Made by a program: the position numbers and the translations under genes. From assembly GCA_020628615.1 (NCBI GenBank), contig JAHDEV010000009.1, positions 1-39,547 on the forward strand: DNA of 39,547 nucleotides, read 5' to 3'. The stretch comes from Dokdonia sp. GTDB lineage: Bacteria > Bacteroidota > Bacteroidia > Flavobacteriales > Flavobacteriaceae. This document shows, in pieces, positions 15,521-24,721 of the stretch; within the stretch, counting starts at the first letter, position 1, and every line of letters starts with the position of its first letter. The notes under the pieces are model-generated. The model was given only the letters and a program-made list of their open reading frames with translations, was not told the DNA's origin and did no database searches.

Positions 15521-15594
15521 GCCGATGTAGCTCAGCTGGCTAGAGCAGCTGATTTGTAATCAGCAGGTCGTGGGTTCGAGTCCCTCCATCGGCT
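15521..15594 (+). tRNA. tRNA-Thr (anticodon TGT)
   Basis: The acceptor stem GCCGATG/CATCGGC, D-arm GCTCAGCTGGCTAGAGC, anticodon loop TTTGTAA with anticodon TGT, and T-loop GGTTCGAGTCC form a complete cloverleaf of 74 bases with discriminator T; CCA is not encoded. It is first of the four tRNAs before tuf. Confidence 0.97.
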
Positions 15595-15695
15595 CTTTTT
15601 TAACTAAAATAAAAAGGTTAAAAAGTTCTTTAAAATATTGTTTTATTATTCAAAATTAATACGTAGTTTTGCGCACTGAATTTTGATAATACAAT

Positions 15696-15777
15696 GGGGA
15701 GATACTCAAGCGGCCAACGAGGACTGACTGTAACTCAGTTGTTTTTAACTTCGCAGGTTCGAATCCTGCTCTCCCCA
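15696..15777 (+). tRNA. tRNA-Tyr (anticodon GTA)
   Basis: The acceptor GGGGAGA/TCTCCCC, anticodon loop CTGTAAC with anticodon GTA, the long variable arm expected of tRNA-Tyr, and the T-loop GGTTCGAATCC give 82 bases with discriminator A. Confidence 0.96.
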
Positions 15778-15824
15778 CACCTTTAATCTCACTTTGTATT
15801 CATATATAAAGTGAGTTTATAAAC

Positions 15825-15897
15825 GCGGGAGTAGCTCAGTTGGTAGAGCGTCAGCCTTCCAAGCTGAATGTCGCCAGTTCGAACCTGGTCTCCCGCT
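15825..15897 (+). tRNA. tRNA-Gly (anticodon TCC)
   Basis: The acceptor GCGGGAG/CTCCCGC, anticodon stem CAGC/GCTG around loop CTTCCAA (anticodon TCC), and T-loop AGTTCGAACCT give 73 bases with discriminator T. Confidence 0.97.
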
Positions 15898-15919
15898 CTA
15901 AATGCCTTTGAGGTGTTGA

Positions 15920-15933
15920 GCTTTCGCGAAAGC
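15920..15933. repeat. Iterated palindrome, copy 5 (between tRNA-Gly and tRNA-Thr)
   Basis: This is a 14-base palindrome GCTTTCGCGAAAGC followed by GTAAAAA, in the 49-base spacer between two tRNA genes. Confidence 0.9.
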
Positions 15934-15946
15934 GTAAAAAAAATCC

Positions 15947-16018
15947 GCCGACGTAGCTCAGGGGTAGAGCGTTTCCTTGGTAAGGAAGAGGCCACGGGTT
16001 CAATTCCCGTCGTTGGCT
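15947..16018 (+). tRNA. tRNA-Thr (anticodon GGT)
   Basis: The acceptor GCCGACG/CGTTGGC, anticodon stem TTCC/GGAA around TTGGTAA (anticodon GGT), and T-loop GGTTCAATTCC give 72 bases. A palindrome copy (15920-15933) lies in the 49 bases between this tRNA and tRNA-Gly. Confidence 0.96.
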
Positions 16019-16136
16019 CAAAAAGAAATAATAACAATGAGTGCTGGTCGCACTCACTTTTCGTGTTTAAATGAGAAGGTACTCGATCAATAGTAAACTA
16101 GTACACTAATAATAACTAAGATTAAATAATTACATT

Positions 16137-17324
16137 ATGGCAAAGGAAACATACGATCGTTCGAAACCCCATTTAAATGTTGGAACTATCGGACACGTAG
16201 ATCACGGTAAAACAACTTTAACAGCTGCGATTACAAAAGTATTGGCAGATGCGGGTTATTCAGAAGCTTCTGCTTTTGATCAAATTGATAATGCTCCTGA
16301 GGAAAAAGAAAGAGGTATAACAATTAACTCTTCACACGTTGAGTATGCGACTGAAAACCGTCACTACGCACACGTTGACTGTCCAGGTCACGCCGATTAC
16401 GTAAAGAATATGGTAACTGGTGCTGCTCAAATGGATGGTGCTATTCTTGTAGTTGCTGCTACAGATGGTCCTATGCCACAAACTCGTGAGCACATCCTTC
16501 TTGGTCGTCAGGTGGGTATTCCACGTATCGTTGTATTTATGAATAAAGTAGATATGGTTGATGATGAGGAGCTTCTTGAGCTTGTAGAGATGGAGATTAG
16601 AGATCTTCTTTCTTTCTACGAGTATGATGGAGATAATGGTCCTGTTGTAGCTGGTTCTGCACTTGGAGCGTTAAACGGTGAGCAAAAATGGGTTGATACA
16701 GTATTAGAGCTTATGGCTGCTGTTGATGCTTGGATTGAAGAGCCATTACGTGAGACTGAAAAAGACTTCCTAATGCCTATAGAGGATGTATTCTCTATTA
16801 CTGGTCGTGGAACTGTTGCTACAGGTCGTATCGAAACTGGTATTGCAAACACTGGAGATCCTGTTGAGATCATCGGTATGGGTGCAGAAAAACTTACATC
16901 TACTATTACTGGTATTGAGATGTTCCGTCAGATCCTTGATAGAGGTGAGGCTGGAGATAACGCTGGTATCCTATTAAGAGGTATTGAGAAGTCTCAAATC
17001 TCTAGAGGTATGGTAATTGTTAAGCCAGGATCTGTAACACCACACGCTAAGTTTAAAGCAGAGGTTTATATCCTTAAGAAAGAAGAAGGTGGACGTCACA
17101 CTCCATTCCATAATAACTACCGTCCACAGTTTTACGTACGTACAACAGACGTAACTGGTAACATCGGTCTTCCTGATGGAGTTGAGATGGTAATGCCTGG
17201 TGATAACTTAACTATTACTGTTGAGCTTATCCAGCCTATCGCACTTAACATCGGACTTCGTTTTGCAGTACGTGAAGGTGGTAGAACTGTAGGTGCTGGT
17301 CAGGTTACTGAGATTTTAGATTAA
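16137..17324 (+). CDS. tuf: Translation elongation factor Tu
   Basis: EF-Tu is the GTPase that delivers aminoacyl-tRNA to the ribosomal A site. It has 395 residues. The G1 motif GHVDHGKT (19-26), switch I ERGITIN, G3 DCPGH, G4 NKVD and G5 SAL are all intact. Domains 2 and 3 follow, with [13 protein letters not shown] and the C-terminal [18 protein letters not shown]. The region usually reading ITINTAHVEY is [10 protein letters not shown], a minor variation. It lies 118 bases after tRNA-Thr(GGT) in the same order as E. coli thrU-tyrU-glyT-thrT-tufB and is followed by a long hairpin, then tRNA-Trp and secE. Confidence 0.99.
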   Translation: MAKETYDRSKPHLNVGTIGHVDHGKTTLTAAITKVLADAGYSEASAFDQIDNAPEEKERGITINSSHVEYATENRHYAHVDCPGHADYVKNMVTGAAQMDGAILVVAATDGPMPQTREHILLGRQVGIPRIVVFMNKVDMVDDEELLELVEMEIRDLLSFYEYDGDNGPVVAGSALGALNGEQKWVDTVLELMAAVDAWIEEPLRETEKDFLMPIEDVFSITGRGTVATGRIETGIANTGDPVEIIGMGAEKLTSTITGIEMFRQILDRGEAGDNAGILLRGIEKSQISRGMVIVKPGSVTPHAKFKAEVYILKKEEGGRHTPFHNNYRPQFYVRTTDVTGNIGLPDGVEMVMPGDNLTITVELIQPIALNIGLRFAVREGGRTVGAGQVTEILD

Positions 17325-17343
17325 TTTTATCTAGATAATAAAT

Positions 17344-17384
17344 AAAAGTAAAGGTGTTCTGTTTTTCAGAACGCCTTGACTTTT
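17344..17384 (+). terminator. Long hairpin after tuf
   Basis: An 18-position stem (17344-17361 with 17367-17384) with one mismatch, one G-T pair and a TTTTT loop closes 20 bases after the tuf stop. It is A-rich on the left and T-rich on the right, so it could terminate on either strand, or be a processing or stability stem between tuf and tRNA-Trp. Read-through must occur if secE-rpoC share the upstream promoter. Confidence 0.6.
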
Positions 17385-17404
17385 GTTAAAGAGAAGGTTT
17401 TTGT

Positions 17405-17418
17405 GCTTTCGCGAAAGC
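17405..17418. repeat. Iterated palindrome, copy 6 (between tuf and tRNA-Trp)
   Basis: This is a 14-base palindrome GCTTTCGCGAAAGC followed by GTAAAAA, about 20 bases after the post-tuf hairpin. Confidence 0.9.
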
Positions 17419-17454
17419 GTAAAAATTTATCTTATGTAGGTTAGTCCTACGGAT

Positions 17455-17527
17455 ACGGGTTTAGCTCAGTTGGTAGAGCACTGGTCTCCAAAACCAGGTG
17501 TCGTGAGTTCGAGTCTCTCAACCCGTG
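17455..17527 (+). tRNA. tRNA-Trp (anticodon CCA)
   Basis: The acceptor ACGGGTT/AACCCGT, D-arm GCTCAGTTGGTAGAGC, anticodon stem CTGGT/ACCAG with loop CTCCAAA (anticodon CCA), and T-loop AGTTCGAGTCT give 73 bases with discriminator G, as usual for tRNA-Trp. A palindrome copy lies about 37 bases upstream. Confidence 0.97.
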
Positions 17528-17629
17528 CAATTTATGAGTAATTACACAATGTGTGTTGCTTATTTGAATTTTGGAATTTACTAGAAGGTTATTAGATATC
17601 TTATCTACTTCTAAAACGATATAACTATT

Positions 17630-17833
17630 ATGGCTGGATTAATTAATTACGTTCAAGAATCATATAACGAATTGAAAAATCACGTAACGTGGACACCACT
17701 TCCAGAGGCTCAGCGTCTTATGGTTGTAGTAGCTGTGTTTTCGATACTATTTTCTTTGGCTATATGGGGTGTTGATACTGTTTTTAGCAATGTAATTAAG
17801 TTATACTTTGATAAAATAGTAGGAACAAATTAA
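17630..17833 (+). CDS. secE: Preprotein translocase subunit SecE
   Basis: This is a 67-residue, single-span SecE, the clamp of the SecYEG channel. The amphipathic N-terminal helix (YVQESYNELKNHVTW, about 7-21) is followed by the conserved TWTP motif and one membrane helix (about 30-52). It is the short single-span type found in most bacteria, not the three-span E. coli form. It lies between tRNA-Trp and nusG (10 bases before nusG), the standard arrangement secE-nusG-rplK. No rpmG gene precedes it, as it does in some phyla. Confidence 0.94.
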   Translation: MAGLINYVQESYNELKNHVTWTPLPEAQRLMVVVAVFSILFSLAIWGVDTVFSNVIKLYFDKIVGTN

Positions 17834-17843
17834 TTAAGACGAT

Positions 17844-18398
17844 ATGGCTAAAGCAAACAGCACCAAGCAGTGGTATGTGGTAAGGGCCGTTAGTGGTCAA
17901 GAGAATAAGGTTAAGGCATATATCGAGCAAGAAATTTCACGATTAAGTCTAGAGGATAACATTGAGGAGGTTTTAGTACCTACAGAAAAGGTTATTCAAA
18001 TACGTAACGGTAAGAAAGTAAATAAAGAACGTGTTTATTTTCCGGGTTACATAATGGTTAAAGCAAATCTAGCTGGAGAAATACCTCACATCATTAAGTC
18101 TATTAATGGTGTTATAGGATTTTTAGGAGAAGTAAAGGGTGGTGATCCTGTGCCGTTAAGAAAGGCAGAGGTAAACCGTATGTTAGGTAAGGTTGATGAG
18201 CTTGCTGTTAAACAAGACAGCGTTGCAATACCATTTACTATAGGTGAGACTATCAAGGTTATAGATGGTCCTTTTAATGGTTTTAATGGAACTGTTGAAA
18301 AAGTAAATGAGGAGAAGCGTAAGCTTGAGGTGATGGTGAAAATTTTTGGAAGAAAAACACCATTAGAGCTTAGCTATATGCAAGTTGAAAAGGTATAA
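17844..18398 (+). CDS. nusG: Transcription termination/antitermination factor NusG
   Basis: This 184-residue Spt5 homologue binds RNA polymerase and modulates pausing and coupling to translation. The NGN domain (about 8-115) begins with KQWYVVRAVSGQENKVKAYIEQE and includes VYFPGYIMVKANL, a typical RNAP-clamp contact region. The C-terminal KOW domain (about 130-184) has the turn IDGPFNGFNGTVEKVN. The length is normal and no extra domain is present. It lies directly after secE and 82 bases upstream of rplK. Confidence 0.97.
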   Translation: MAKANSTKQWYVVRAVSGQENKVKAYIEQEISRLSLEDNIEEVLVPTEKVIQIRNGKKVNKERVYFPGYIMVKANLAGEIPHIIKSINGVIGFLGEVKGGDPVPLRKAEVNRMLGKVDELAVKQDSVAIPFTIGETIKVIDGPFNGFNGTVEKVNEEKRKLEVMVKIFGRKTPLELSYMQVEKV

Positions 18399-18480
18399 GA
18401 AATTAATTGTTACATTAATATATTTTGGATTTTGTTCTATTGCTTCCACTTTATGAACAGATCAGTTTAAATTTTTAGAA

Positions 18481-18921
18481 ATGGCAAAAGAAGTAAGTAA
18501 GGTTGTAAAGTTACAAGTACGAGGAGGTGCCGCAAACCCTTCTCCACCAGTAGGACCTGCTTTAGGTGCTGCCGGCGTAAATATTATGGAGTTCTGTAAG
18601 CAGTTTAATGCTAGAACTCAAGATAAAGCTGGTAAAGTACTTCCTGTTGCGATAACTGTATATAAGGATAAGTCTTTTGATTTTGTAATCAAGACTCCTC
18701 CTGCAGCAGTTCAACTATTGGAAGCAGCTAAAGTAAAGAGTGGATCTGGTGAACCAAACCGTAAGAAGGTTGCAAAAGTTACTTGGGATCAAGTACGTGC
18801 AATTGCAGAGGACAAAATGCCTGACCTTAATGCATTCACTGTAGAAAGTGCAATGAAAATGGTAGCAGGTACAGCTCGTTCAATGGGTATAACGGTTAAA
18901 GGTGGAGATGCACCAGCTTAA
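18481..18921 (+). CDS. rplK: 50S ribosomal protein uL11
   Basis: uL11 binds 23S rRNA at the GTPase-associated centre together with the L10-L12 stalk base. The 146-residue sequence has the N-terminal proline-rich signature [20 protein letters not shown] (about 16-35), which contacts translation factors, and the C-terminal rRNA-binding domain containing the [17 protein letters not shown] segment. It starts the rplKAJL set. The ATG at 18481 is preceded by an A/T-rich leader without a Shine-Dalgarno. Confidence 0.98.
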   Translation: MAKEVSKVVKLQVRGGAANPSPPVGPALGAAGVNIMEFCKQFNARTQDKAGKVLPVAITVYKDKSFDFVIKTPPAAVQLLEAAKVKSGSGEPNRKKVAKVTWDQVRAIAEDKMPDLNAFTVESAMKMVAGTARSMGITVKGGDAPA

Positions 18922-18942
18922 CAGCTTAAAAAGAAAACAATA

Positions 18943-19641
18943 ATGGCAAAATTAACAAAAAAGCAAAAAGAAAATCAGTCTAAGATTGAAGCGGGTCAAA
19001 CCTACAATCTAGCTGAAGCTTCTGCTTTAATCAAAGAAGTAAGTAACGTAAACTTTGACCCTTCTGTAGATATTGCTGTACGTCTTAATGTAGATCCTCG
19101 TAAAGCAAACCAGATGGTACGTGGCGTGGTAACTCTTCCTCACGGAACAGGTAAAGACGTAAAAGTGCTAGCTCTTGTTACTCCGGATAAAGCGGGAGAA
19201 GCTGAGGCAGCAGGAGCAGACTACGTAGGTCTTGATGAGTACCTTGAGAAAATCAAAGGTGGTTGGACAGATGTAGACGTTATAATCACAATGCCTAGTG
19301 TAATGGGTAAATTAGGACCTTTAGGACGTGTCTTAGGACCACGTGGTTTAATGCCTAACCCAAAGACAGGTACAGTAACTATGGATATTGCAAAAGCAGT
19401 TTCTGATGTGAAAGCTGGTAAAATTGACTTTAAAGTTGATAAGACTGGTATCATCCACGCCTCTGTAGGTAAGGCATCTTTTGATGCAGAAAAACTCGCT
19501 GGTAACGCAAGAGAATTAATAACAACATTAGTAAAGCTTAAGCCTACAACTGCAAAGGGTGTTTACATAAAAAGTATATTTATGTCAAGCACAATGAGCC
19601 CTTCTGTAGAGGTTGATACTAAGCGTTTTGCTACTGACTAG
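18943..19641 (+). CDS. rplA: 50S ribosomal protein uL1
   Basis: uL1 forms the L1 stalk that guides deacylated tRNA out of the E site. It has 232 residues with normal length and a basic N-terminus ([16 protein letters not shown]), the first-domain segment [20 protein letters not shown], the domain-II region [21 protein letters not shown] (about 125-145) and the returning C-terminal strand with [11 protein letters not shown]. In other bacteria L1 represses its own L11-L1 mRNA; no obvious mimic of the rRNA site was identified in the 21-base gap or upstream of rplK, though a fold prediction would be needed. Confidence 0.98.
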   Translation: MAKLTKKQKENQSKIEAGQTYNLAEASALIKEVSNVNFDPSVDIAVRLNVDPRKANQMVRGVVTLPHGTGKDVKVLALVTPDKAGEAEAAGADYVGLDEYLEKIKGGWTDVDVIITMPSVMGKLGPLGRVLGPRGLMPNPKTGTVTMDIAKAVSDVKAGKIDFKVDKTGIIHASVGKASFDAEKLAGNARELITTLVKLKPTTAKGVYIKSIFMSSTMSPSVEVDTKRFATD

Positions 19642-19656
19642 TTTAAATTTTAGATT

Positions 19657-20178
19657 ATGACAAGAGAAGAAAAATCAATAGTAATTCAAGATTTAACTAC
19701 GCAGTTAGGAGAGAACGCTCACATATACCTTACTGATATTTCTGGACTAGATGCTGGGACGACTTCAAATTTACGTCGTGCTTGTTTCAAGGCAGGAGTA
19801 AGTTTATCTGTAGTTAAAAACACTTTGCTTGCAAAAGCAATGGAAGCATCAGACAAAGATTTTGCAGAACTTCCTGAAGTTTTAAAAGGGAACACTGCAA
19901 TTATGTTTTCTGAGACTGGAAATGCACCAGCAAAGGTAATTAAGGAGTTTCGTAAGAAATCTGAGAAGCCTTTATTAAAAGGAGCATTTATAGAAGAAGC
20001 TATCTATGTTGGAGATGATCAACTAGATAACCTGGTAAATATCAAATCAAGAGAAGAACTTATTGGAGATATCATTGGATTACTTCAATCGCCTGCTAAG
20101 AACGTTGTTAGCGCTCTTAAGTCAAGTGGAGGAACCCTTGCTGGTATTATCAAAACCCTTTCTGAAAAGGAAGGTTAA
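19657..20178 (+). CDS. rplJ: 50S ribosomal protein uL10
   Basis: uL10 is the stalk base protein that anchors L7/L12 dimers to 23S rRNA. The 173 residues include the N-terminal globular domain (EKSIVIQDLTTQLGENAHIY, then LRRACFKAGVSLSVVKNTLL) and the C-terminal helix LLQSPAKNVVSALKSSGGTL (about 142-161), which recruits L12 dimers. It begins 15 bases after rplA and is followed by rplL after 56 bases, so a long L10 leader before rplJ, as in some bacteria, is absent here. Confidence 0.97.
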   Translation: MTREEKSIVIQDLTTQLGENAHIYLTDISGLDAGTTSNLRRACFKAGVSLSVVKNTLLAKAMEASDKDFAELPEVLKGNTAIMFSETGNAPAKVIKEFRKKSEKPLLKGAFIEEAIYVGDDQLDNLVNIKSREELIGDIIGLLQSPAKNVVSALKSSGGTLAGIIKTLSEKEG

Positions 20179-20234
20179 GCAGTACGCACTATTATTTATT
20201 ATATAACAATTACAATTTTCAAAAACGATAGAAA

Positions 20235-20609
20235 ATGGCAGATTTAAAAGATTTCGCAGAACAATTAGTTAACCTTACAGTAAAAGAAGTAAACGAGTTA
20301 GCTACTATTTTAAAAGATGAGTATGGTATCGAGCCTGCTGCTGCAGCTGTAGCTGTTGCTGCTGGTGGAGCTGGTGGTGGAGATGCTGCTGAGGAGAAGT
20401 CAGAATTTGACGTAATCCTTAAGGCTGCTGGAGCTTCTAAGCTTGCTGTAGTTAAGCTTGTAAAAGAATTAACTGGATTAGGTCTTAAAGACGCTAAAGG
20501 ATTAGTAGATGGTGCTCCATCTCCAGTTAAAGAAGGTGTTGCTAAAGATGAGGCAGAAGCACTTAAAGCTCAGTTAGAAGAAGCTGGTGCAGAAGTTGAG
20601 CTTAAGTAA
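20235..20609 (+). CDS. rplL: 50S ribosomal protein bL12
   Basis: bL12 is the flexible stalk protein, present as dimers on L10, that recruits EF-Tu, EF-G and other GTPases. It has 124 residues: N-terminal dimerisation domain (1-32, [20 protein letters not shown]), an Ala/Gly-rich hinge (about 36-52, [18 protein letters not shown]) and the C-terminal factor-binding domain (about 55-124) with the conserved [20 protein letters not shown] helix. It is followed by a 194-base gap with several hairpins before rpoB, a classic place for setting the ratio of stalk protein to RNA polymerase. Confidence 0.98.
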   Translation: MADLKDFAEQLVNLTVKEVNELATILKDEYGIEPAAAAVAVAAGGAGGGDAAEEKSEFDVILKAAGASKLAVVKLVKELTGLGLKDAKGLVDGAPSPVKEGVAKDEAEALKAQLEEAGAEVELK

Positions 20610-20632
20610 GCTTACCATAATAAATAGATAAA

Positions 20633-20776
20633 GGTTTAGACTAGTTGTGTCTGTCAAAGGCGCAATTTGGTCTAAACCATTTGTCGTATAAAGTAGTTAC
20701 CTTTTTTATGTAACTCGACTTTTTCTTGATTTTGGTCGTTAATATAAAATCTTTTTAGACTTGCTAAGGGGCAAGT
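20633..20776 (+). promoter_or_regulatory. Hairpin-rich rplL-rpoB intergenic region (candidate attenuator)
   Basis: Three stems occupy the gap: GGTTTAGAC/GTCTAAACC (20633-20641 with 20670-20678), AGTTAC/GTAACT (20695-20700 with 20710-20715, followed by CGACTTTTTC) and ACTTGC/GCAAGT (20759-20764 with 20771-20776). The second looks most like a partial terminator. In E. coli an attenuator in the same gap lowers rpoBC relative to rplL; the same function here is inference. Confidence 0.45.
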
Positions 20777-20803
20777 TTAGTTCTAATCAAATTCCGTTCG
20801 TTG

Positions 20804-23800
20804 ATGATGCAAGATGCAAAACAAGGAGAAAGAATCAGTTTCTCATCGGTAAAGAATAGACCTGATTATCCAGACTTTTTGGATATTCAAGTAAAGTCTT
20901 TCCAAGATTTCTTCCAGCTGGAAACAAAGTCTGATGAGAGAGGTGATGAGGGTCTTTATAATACTTTTCTCGAGAACTTCCCAATTACAGATACTCGTAA
21001 CAACTTTGTACTCGAGTTTTTAGATTATTTCGTTGACCCACCAAGATACTCTATACAAGAGTGTATTGAGCGAGGTCTTACATATAGTGTGCCTTTAAAA
21101 GCACGTTTGAAATTATACTGTACTGACGAAGAGCACGAGGATTTTGAAACTATTGTACAAGATGTATATCTAGGTACAATTCCATATATGACTCCTAGCG
21201 GAACATTTGTGATCAATGGCGCAGAGCGTGTTGTTGTTTCTCAATTACACCGTTCTCCTGGAGTATTCTTTGGACAGTCGTTCCACGCAAATGGAACAAA
21301 ATTATATTCTGCACGTGTAATTCCTTTTAAAGGTTCGTGGATAGAATTTGCGACAGATATTAATAGCGTTATGTACGCTTACATTGATCGTAAAAAGAAA
21401 TTACCTGTTACTACACTTTTCCGTGCTATCGGTTTTGAAAGAGATAAAGATATCCTTGAGATATTTGATCTTGCAGAAGAAGTTAAAGTATCTAAAACAG
21501 GGCTAAAAAAATATCTTGGTCGCAAACTTGCTGCGCGTGTTCTTAACACTTGGCACGAAGATTTTGTTGATGAAGATACAGGTGAAGTAGTTTCTATCGA
21601 GCGTAATGAGATAGTACTTGACCGTGATACAGTTCTTGAAAAAGAGCACGTAGAAGAAATTCTTGAGGCAGGAGCAAAAACTGTTTTACTTCACAAAGAA
21701 GATAATCAGCAAGCAGATTATGCGATTATCCATAACACATTACAGAAGGATCCAACAAACTCTGAAAAAGAAGCTGTTGAGCATATCTATAGACAATTAC
21801 GTAATGCAGAACCGCCAGATGAGGAAACTGCACGTGGTATTATAGATAAGTTATTCTTCTCAGACCAGCGTTACAACTTAGGTGAAGTAGGTCGTTATAG
21901 AATGAATAAGAAATTAGGTCTTGATATCGAGATGGATAAGCAGGTGCTTACTAAGCTTGATATTATTACCATTATAAAATACCTGATTGAGTTAATCAAT
22001 GCAAAAGCAGAGATTGATGATATTGATCACTTATCAAACCGTCGTGTACGTACTGTAGGTGAGCAACTTTCTGCCCAGTTTGGTGTAGGTCTTGCTCGTA
22101 TGGCTCGTACAATACGTGAGCGTATGAACGTACGTGATAACGAAGTGTTTACTCCTATAGATTTGATTAATGCAAAGACATTGTCTTCTGTAATTAATTC
22201 ATTCTTTGGTACAAACCAGTTATCACAGTTTATGGACCAAACTAATCCACTTGCTGAGATTACGCACAAGCGTCGTCTATCTGCACTTGGACCTGGAGGT
22301 CTATCTCGTGAGCGTGCAGGATTTGAGGTGCGTGACGTACACTACACACACTACGGTAGATTATGTCCTATTGAAACACCGGAGGGACCAAACATTGGTC
22401 TTATATCTTCACTAGCAGTTTATGCTAAGGTGAATAATATGGGATTCATTGAGACTCCATATCGTAAGGTTGAAGGTGGTAAGATAGATTTAAAATCAGA
22501 ACCACAATACTTAAGTGCTGAGGAAGAAGAAGGGATGTTAATTGCGCAAGCAAACAACCCTATGAATGATGATGGTACAATTACTGAAGAAAAAGTAATT
22601 GCGCGTATGGAAGGTGATTTCCCAGTAGTAGATCCAGATACTGTACACTATGCAGATGTTAGTCCTAACCAGATTGCATCTATCTCTGCATCACTTATTC
22701 CATTCTTGGAACACGATGATGCAAACCGTGCACTGATGGGGTCGAATATGATGCGCCAGGCAGTACCACTTATTATGGCAGATGCGCCTATCGTGGGAAC
22801 AGGTCTGGAACGTCAAGTAGCTACAGATTCTAGAGTACTAATTAATGCAGAAGGTGCAGGTACAGTAGAGTATGTAGACGCAAATATGATTACTATAAAA
22901 TATGATCGTACGGAGGATGAGCGTCTCGTAAGTTTTGACGAGGATTCTAAATCGTACAATCTTATTAAATTCCGCAAGACTAACCAGGGTACAAATATCA
23001 ACCTTAAACCTATTGTAAAAGTAGGAGATAGAGTTGAGCGTGGTCAAGTATTATGTCAAGGGTATGCTACCGAGAAAGGTGAGCTTGCATTAGGACGTAA
23101 TATGAAGGTGGCCTTTATGCCTTGGAAAGGGTATAACTTTGAGGATGCAATCGTAATATCAGAAAAAGTAGTACGTGACGATATATTTACTTCTATACAC
23201 ATTGATGAATATTCTCTAGATGTACGTGATACGAAGTTAGGTAACGAAGAACTTACTAATGATATTCCTAACGTTTCTGAAGAGGCTACAAAAGACCTTG
23301 ATGAGAACGGAATGATCCGTATAGGTGCAGAAGTAAAACCTGGAGATATATTAATAGGTAAGATTACTCCAAAAGGAGAGTCTGATCCTACTCCAGAAGA
23401 AAAATTACTTCGCGCAATATTCGGAGATAAAGCAGGAGACGTCAAAGATGCTTCCCTTAAAGCATCACCATCTTTACACGGTGTAGTTATAAACAAGAAA
23501 TTGTTTGCTAGAGCGATAAAAGATAAGCGTAAACGTGCAAAAGATAAAGAAGACATCGCAGTACTTGAAGATAAGTATGATGTGAAGTTTGATGATTTAC
23601 AGGCAGTGTTAATTGAAAAATTATTCAAACTTGTAAACGGTAAGACTGCTCAAGGTGTAATGAATGATCTAGGTGAAGAAGTTCTTCCTAAAGGAAAGAA
23701 ATTTACGCTTAAGATGCTTAACTCTGTAGAAGACTATACGCACCTTACACAAGGTACTTGGACTACAGATGATAAGACAAATACACTTATAGCAGACTTA

Positions 23801-24625
23801 TTACACAACTATAAGATTAAAGAAAACGATCTACAAGGTAACTTACGTCGTGAGAAATTTACAATCTCGGTAGGAGATGAGTTACCAGCTGGTATCATCA
23901 AGCTTGCTAAGGTTTATATTGCAAAGAAACGTAAGCTTAAAGTAGGAGATAAGATGGCGGGACGTCACGGTAACAAAGGTATCGTTGCACGTATCGTACG
24001 TCAAGAGGATATGCCATTCCTTGAGGATGGAACTCCTGTAGACATCGTTCTTAACCCACTAGGTGTACCATCACGTATGAACATTGGTCAGATTTATGAG
24101 ACCGTGTTAGGATGGGCTGGTCAAAAATTAGGAAGAACATATGCGACGCCTATTTTTGATGGAGCAACACTAGATCAGATTAACGCACTTACAGACGAGG
24201 CAGGTATACCACGCTTTGGTCATACATATTTATATGACGGAGGTACTGGAGATCGTTTTGATCAACCAGCAACGGTAGGAGTTATCTATATGCTTAAACT
24301 AGGGCATATGGTAGATGACAAGATGCACGCACGTTCTATCGGACCGTACTCTCTTATTACGCAACAACCTCTTGGAGGTAAGGCGCAGTTTGGAGGGCAA
24401 CGTTTTGGTGAGATGGAGGTATGGGCTCTTGAGGCATATGGGGCTTCGGCAACATTGCGTGAGATCCTTACTGTAAAGTCTGATGACGTGATTGGTCGTG
24501 CTAAGACGTATGAGAGTATTGTAAAAGGAGAACCTATGCCTGAGCCAGGTCTTCCAGAATCTTTCAACGTATTGATGCATGAACTTAAAGGACTGGGACT
24601 AGACATTCGTCTAGAAGAAAAGTAA
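20804..24625 (+). CDS. rpoB: DNA-directed RNA polymerase subunit beta
   Basis: This is the catalytic beta subunit (1273 residues from ATG 20804; an in-frame TTG just upstream and a second ATG at 20807 are the alternatives). The rifampicin-pocket region around residues 467-530 reads [30 protein letters not shown] and [16 protein letters not shown], with the usual susceptible residues D, H and S at the resistance positions. The catalytic segment [13 protein letters not shown] is at about 1047-1059, and the C-terminal [21 protein letters not shown] clamp region is present. The protein is shorter than E. coli beta (1342), as expected for phylum-specific indels. It lies 194 bases after rplL and 96 bases before rpoC. 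Confidence 0.99.
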   Translation: MMQDAKQGERISFSSVKNRPDYPDFLDIQVKSFQDFFQLETKSDERGDEGLYNTFLENFPITDTRNNFVLEFLDYFVDPPRYSIQECIERGLTYSVPLKARLKLYCTDEEHEDFETIVQDVYLGTIPYMTPSGTFVINGAERVVVSQLHRSPGVFFGQSFHANGTKLYSARVIPFKGSWIEFATDINSVMYAYIDRKKKLPVTTLFRAIGFERDKDILEIFDLAEEVKVSKTGLKKYLGRKLAARVLNTWHEDFVDEDTGEVVSIERNEIVLDRDTVLEKEHVEEILEAGAKTVLLHKEDNQQADYAIIHNTLQKDPTNSEKEAVEHIYRQLRNAEPPDEETARGIIDKLFFSDQRYNLGEVGRYRMNKKLGLDIEMDKQVLTKLDIITIIKYLIELINAKAEIDDIDHLSNRRVRTVGEQLSAQFGVGLARMARTIRERMNVRDNEVFTPIDLINAKTLSSVINSFFGTNQLSQFMDQTNPLAEITHKRRLSALGPGGLSRERAGFEVRDVHYTHYGRLCPIETPEGPNIGLISSLAVYAKVNNMGFIETPYRKVEGGKIDLKSEPQYLSAEEEEGMLIAQANNPMNDDGTITEEKVIARMEGDFPVVDPDTVHYADVSPNQIASISASLIPFLEHDDANRALMGSNMMRQAVPLIMADAPIVGTGLERQVATDSRVLINAEGAGTVEYVDANMITIKYDRTEDERLVSFDEDSKSYNLIKFRKTNQGTNINLKPIVKVGDRVERGQVLCQGYATEKGELALGRNMKVAFMPWKGYNFEDAIVISEKVVRDDIFTSIHIDEYSLDVRDTKLGNEELTNDIPNVSEEATKDLDENGMIRIGAEVKPGDILIGKITPKGESDPTPEEKLLRAIFGDKAGDVKDASLKASPSLHGVVINKKLFARAIKDKRKRAKDKEDIAVLEDKYDVKFDDLQAVLIEKLFKLVNGKTAQGVMNDLGEEVLPKGKKFTLKMLNSVEDYTHLTQGTWTTDDKTNTLIADLLHNYKIKENDLQGNLRREKFTISVGDELPAGIIKLAKVYIAKKRKLKVGDKMAGRHGNKGIVARIVRQEDMPFLEDGTPVDIVLNPLGVPSRMNIGQIYETVLGWAGQKLGRTYATPIFDGATLDQINALTDEAGIPRFGHTYLYDGGTGDRFDQPATVGVIYMLKLGHMVDDKMHARSIGPYSLITQQPLGGKAQFGGQRFGEMEVWALEAYGASATLREILTVKSDDVIGRAKTYESIVKGEPMPEPGLPESFNVLMHELKGLGLDIRLEEK

Positions 24626-24658
24626 ATGGTTTTTGGAAAGTGGAGTCTCTCGGGATTC

Positions 24659-24674
24659 CGCTTTCGCGAAAGCG
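24659..24674. repeat. Iterated palindrome, copy 7 (between rpoB and rpoC)
   Basis: This is a 16-base palindrome CGCTTTCGCGAAAGCG followed by TAACAA, in the 96-base gap inside the RNA polymerase operon. Confidence 0.9.
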
Positions 24675-24721
24675 TAACAATAACCATTCACAACAATAAT
24701 TAATTCGACATACACAGAATT

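Noticed and set aside
15789-16074. Open frames on both strands across the tRNA array (15789-16074)
   Set aside because: They overlap three confidently folded tRNA genes, and their translations are read-throughs of tRNA sequence.
17385-17454. Separate promoter for tRNA-Trp
   Set aside because: Partial TTTG and TA boxes exist, but none has the correct 19-base spacing to a TAnnTTTG.
20801-20803. TTG as the start of rpoB
   Set aside because: It is directly followed by two ATG codons, which are more likely starts.
22200-22400. Rifampicin-resistance mutation in rpoB
   Set aside because: The residues at the usual resistance positions are the wild-type D, H and S; nothing unusual is seen.
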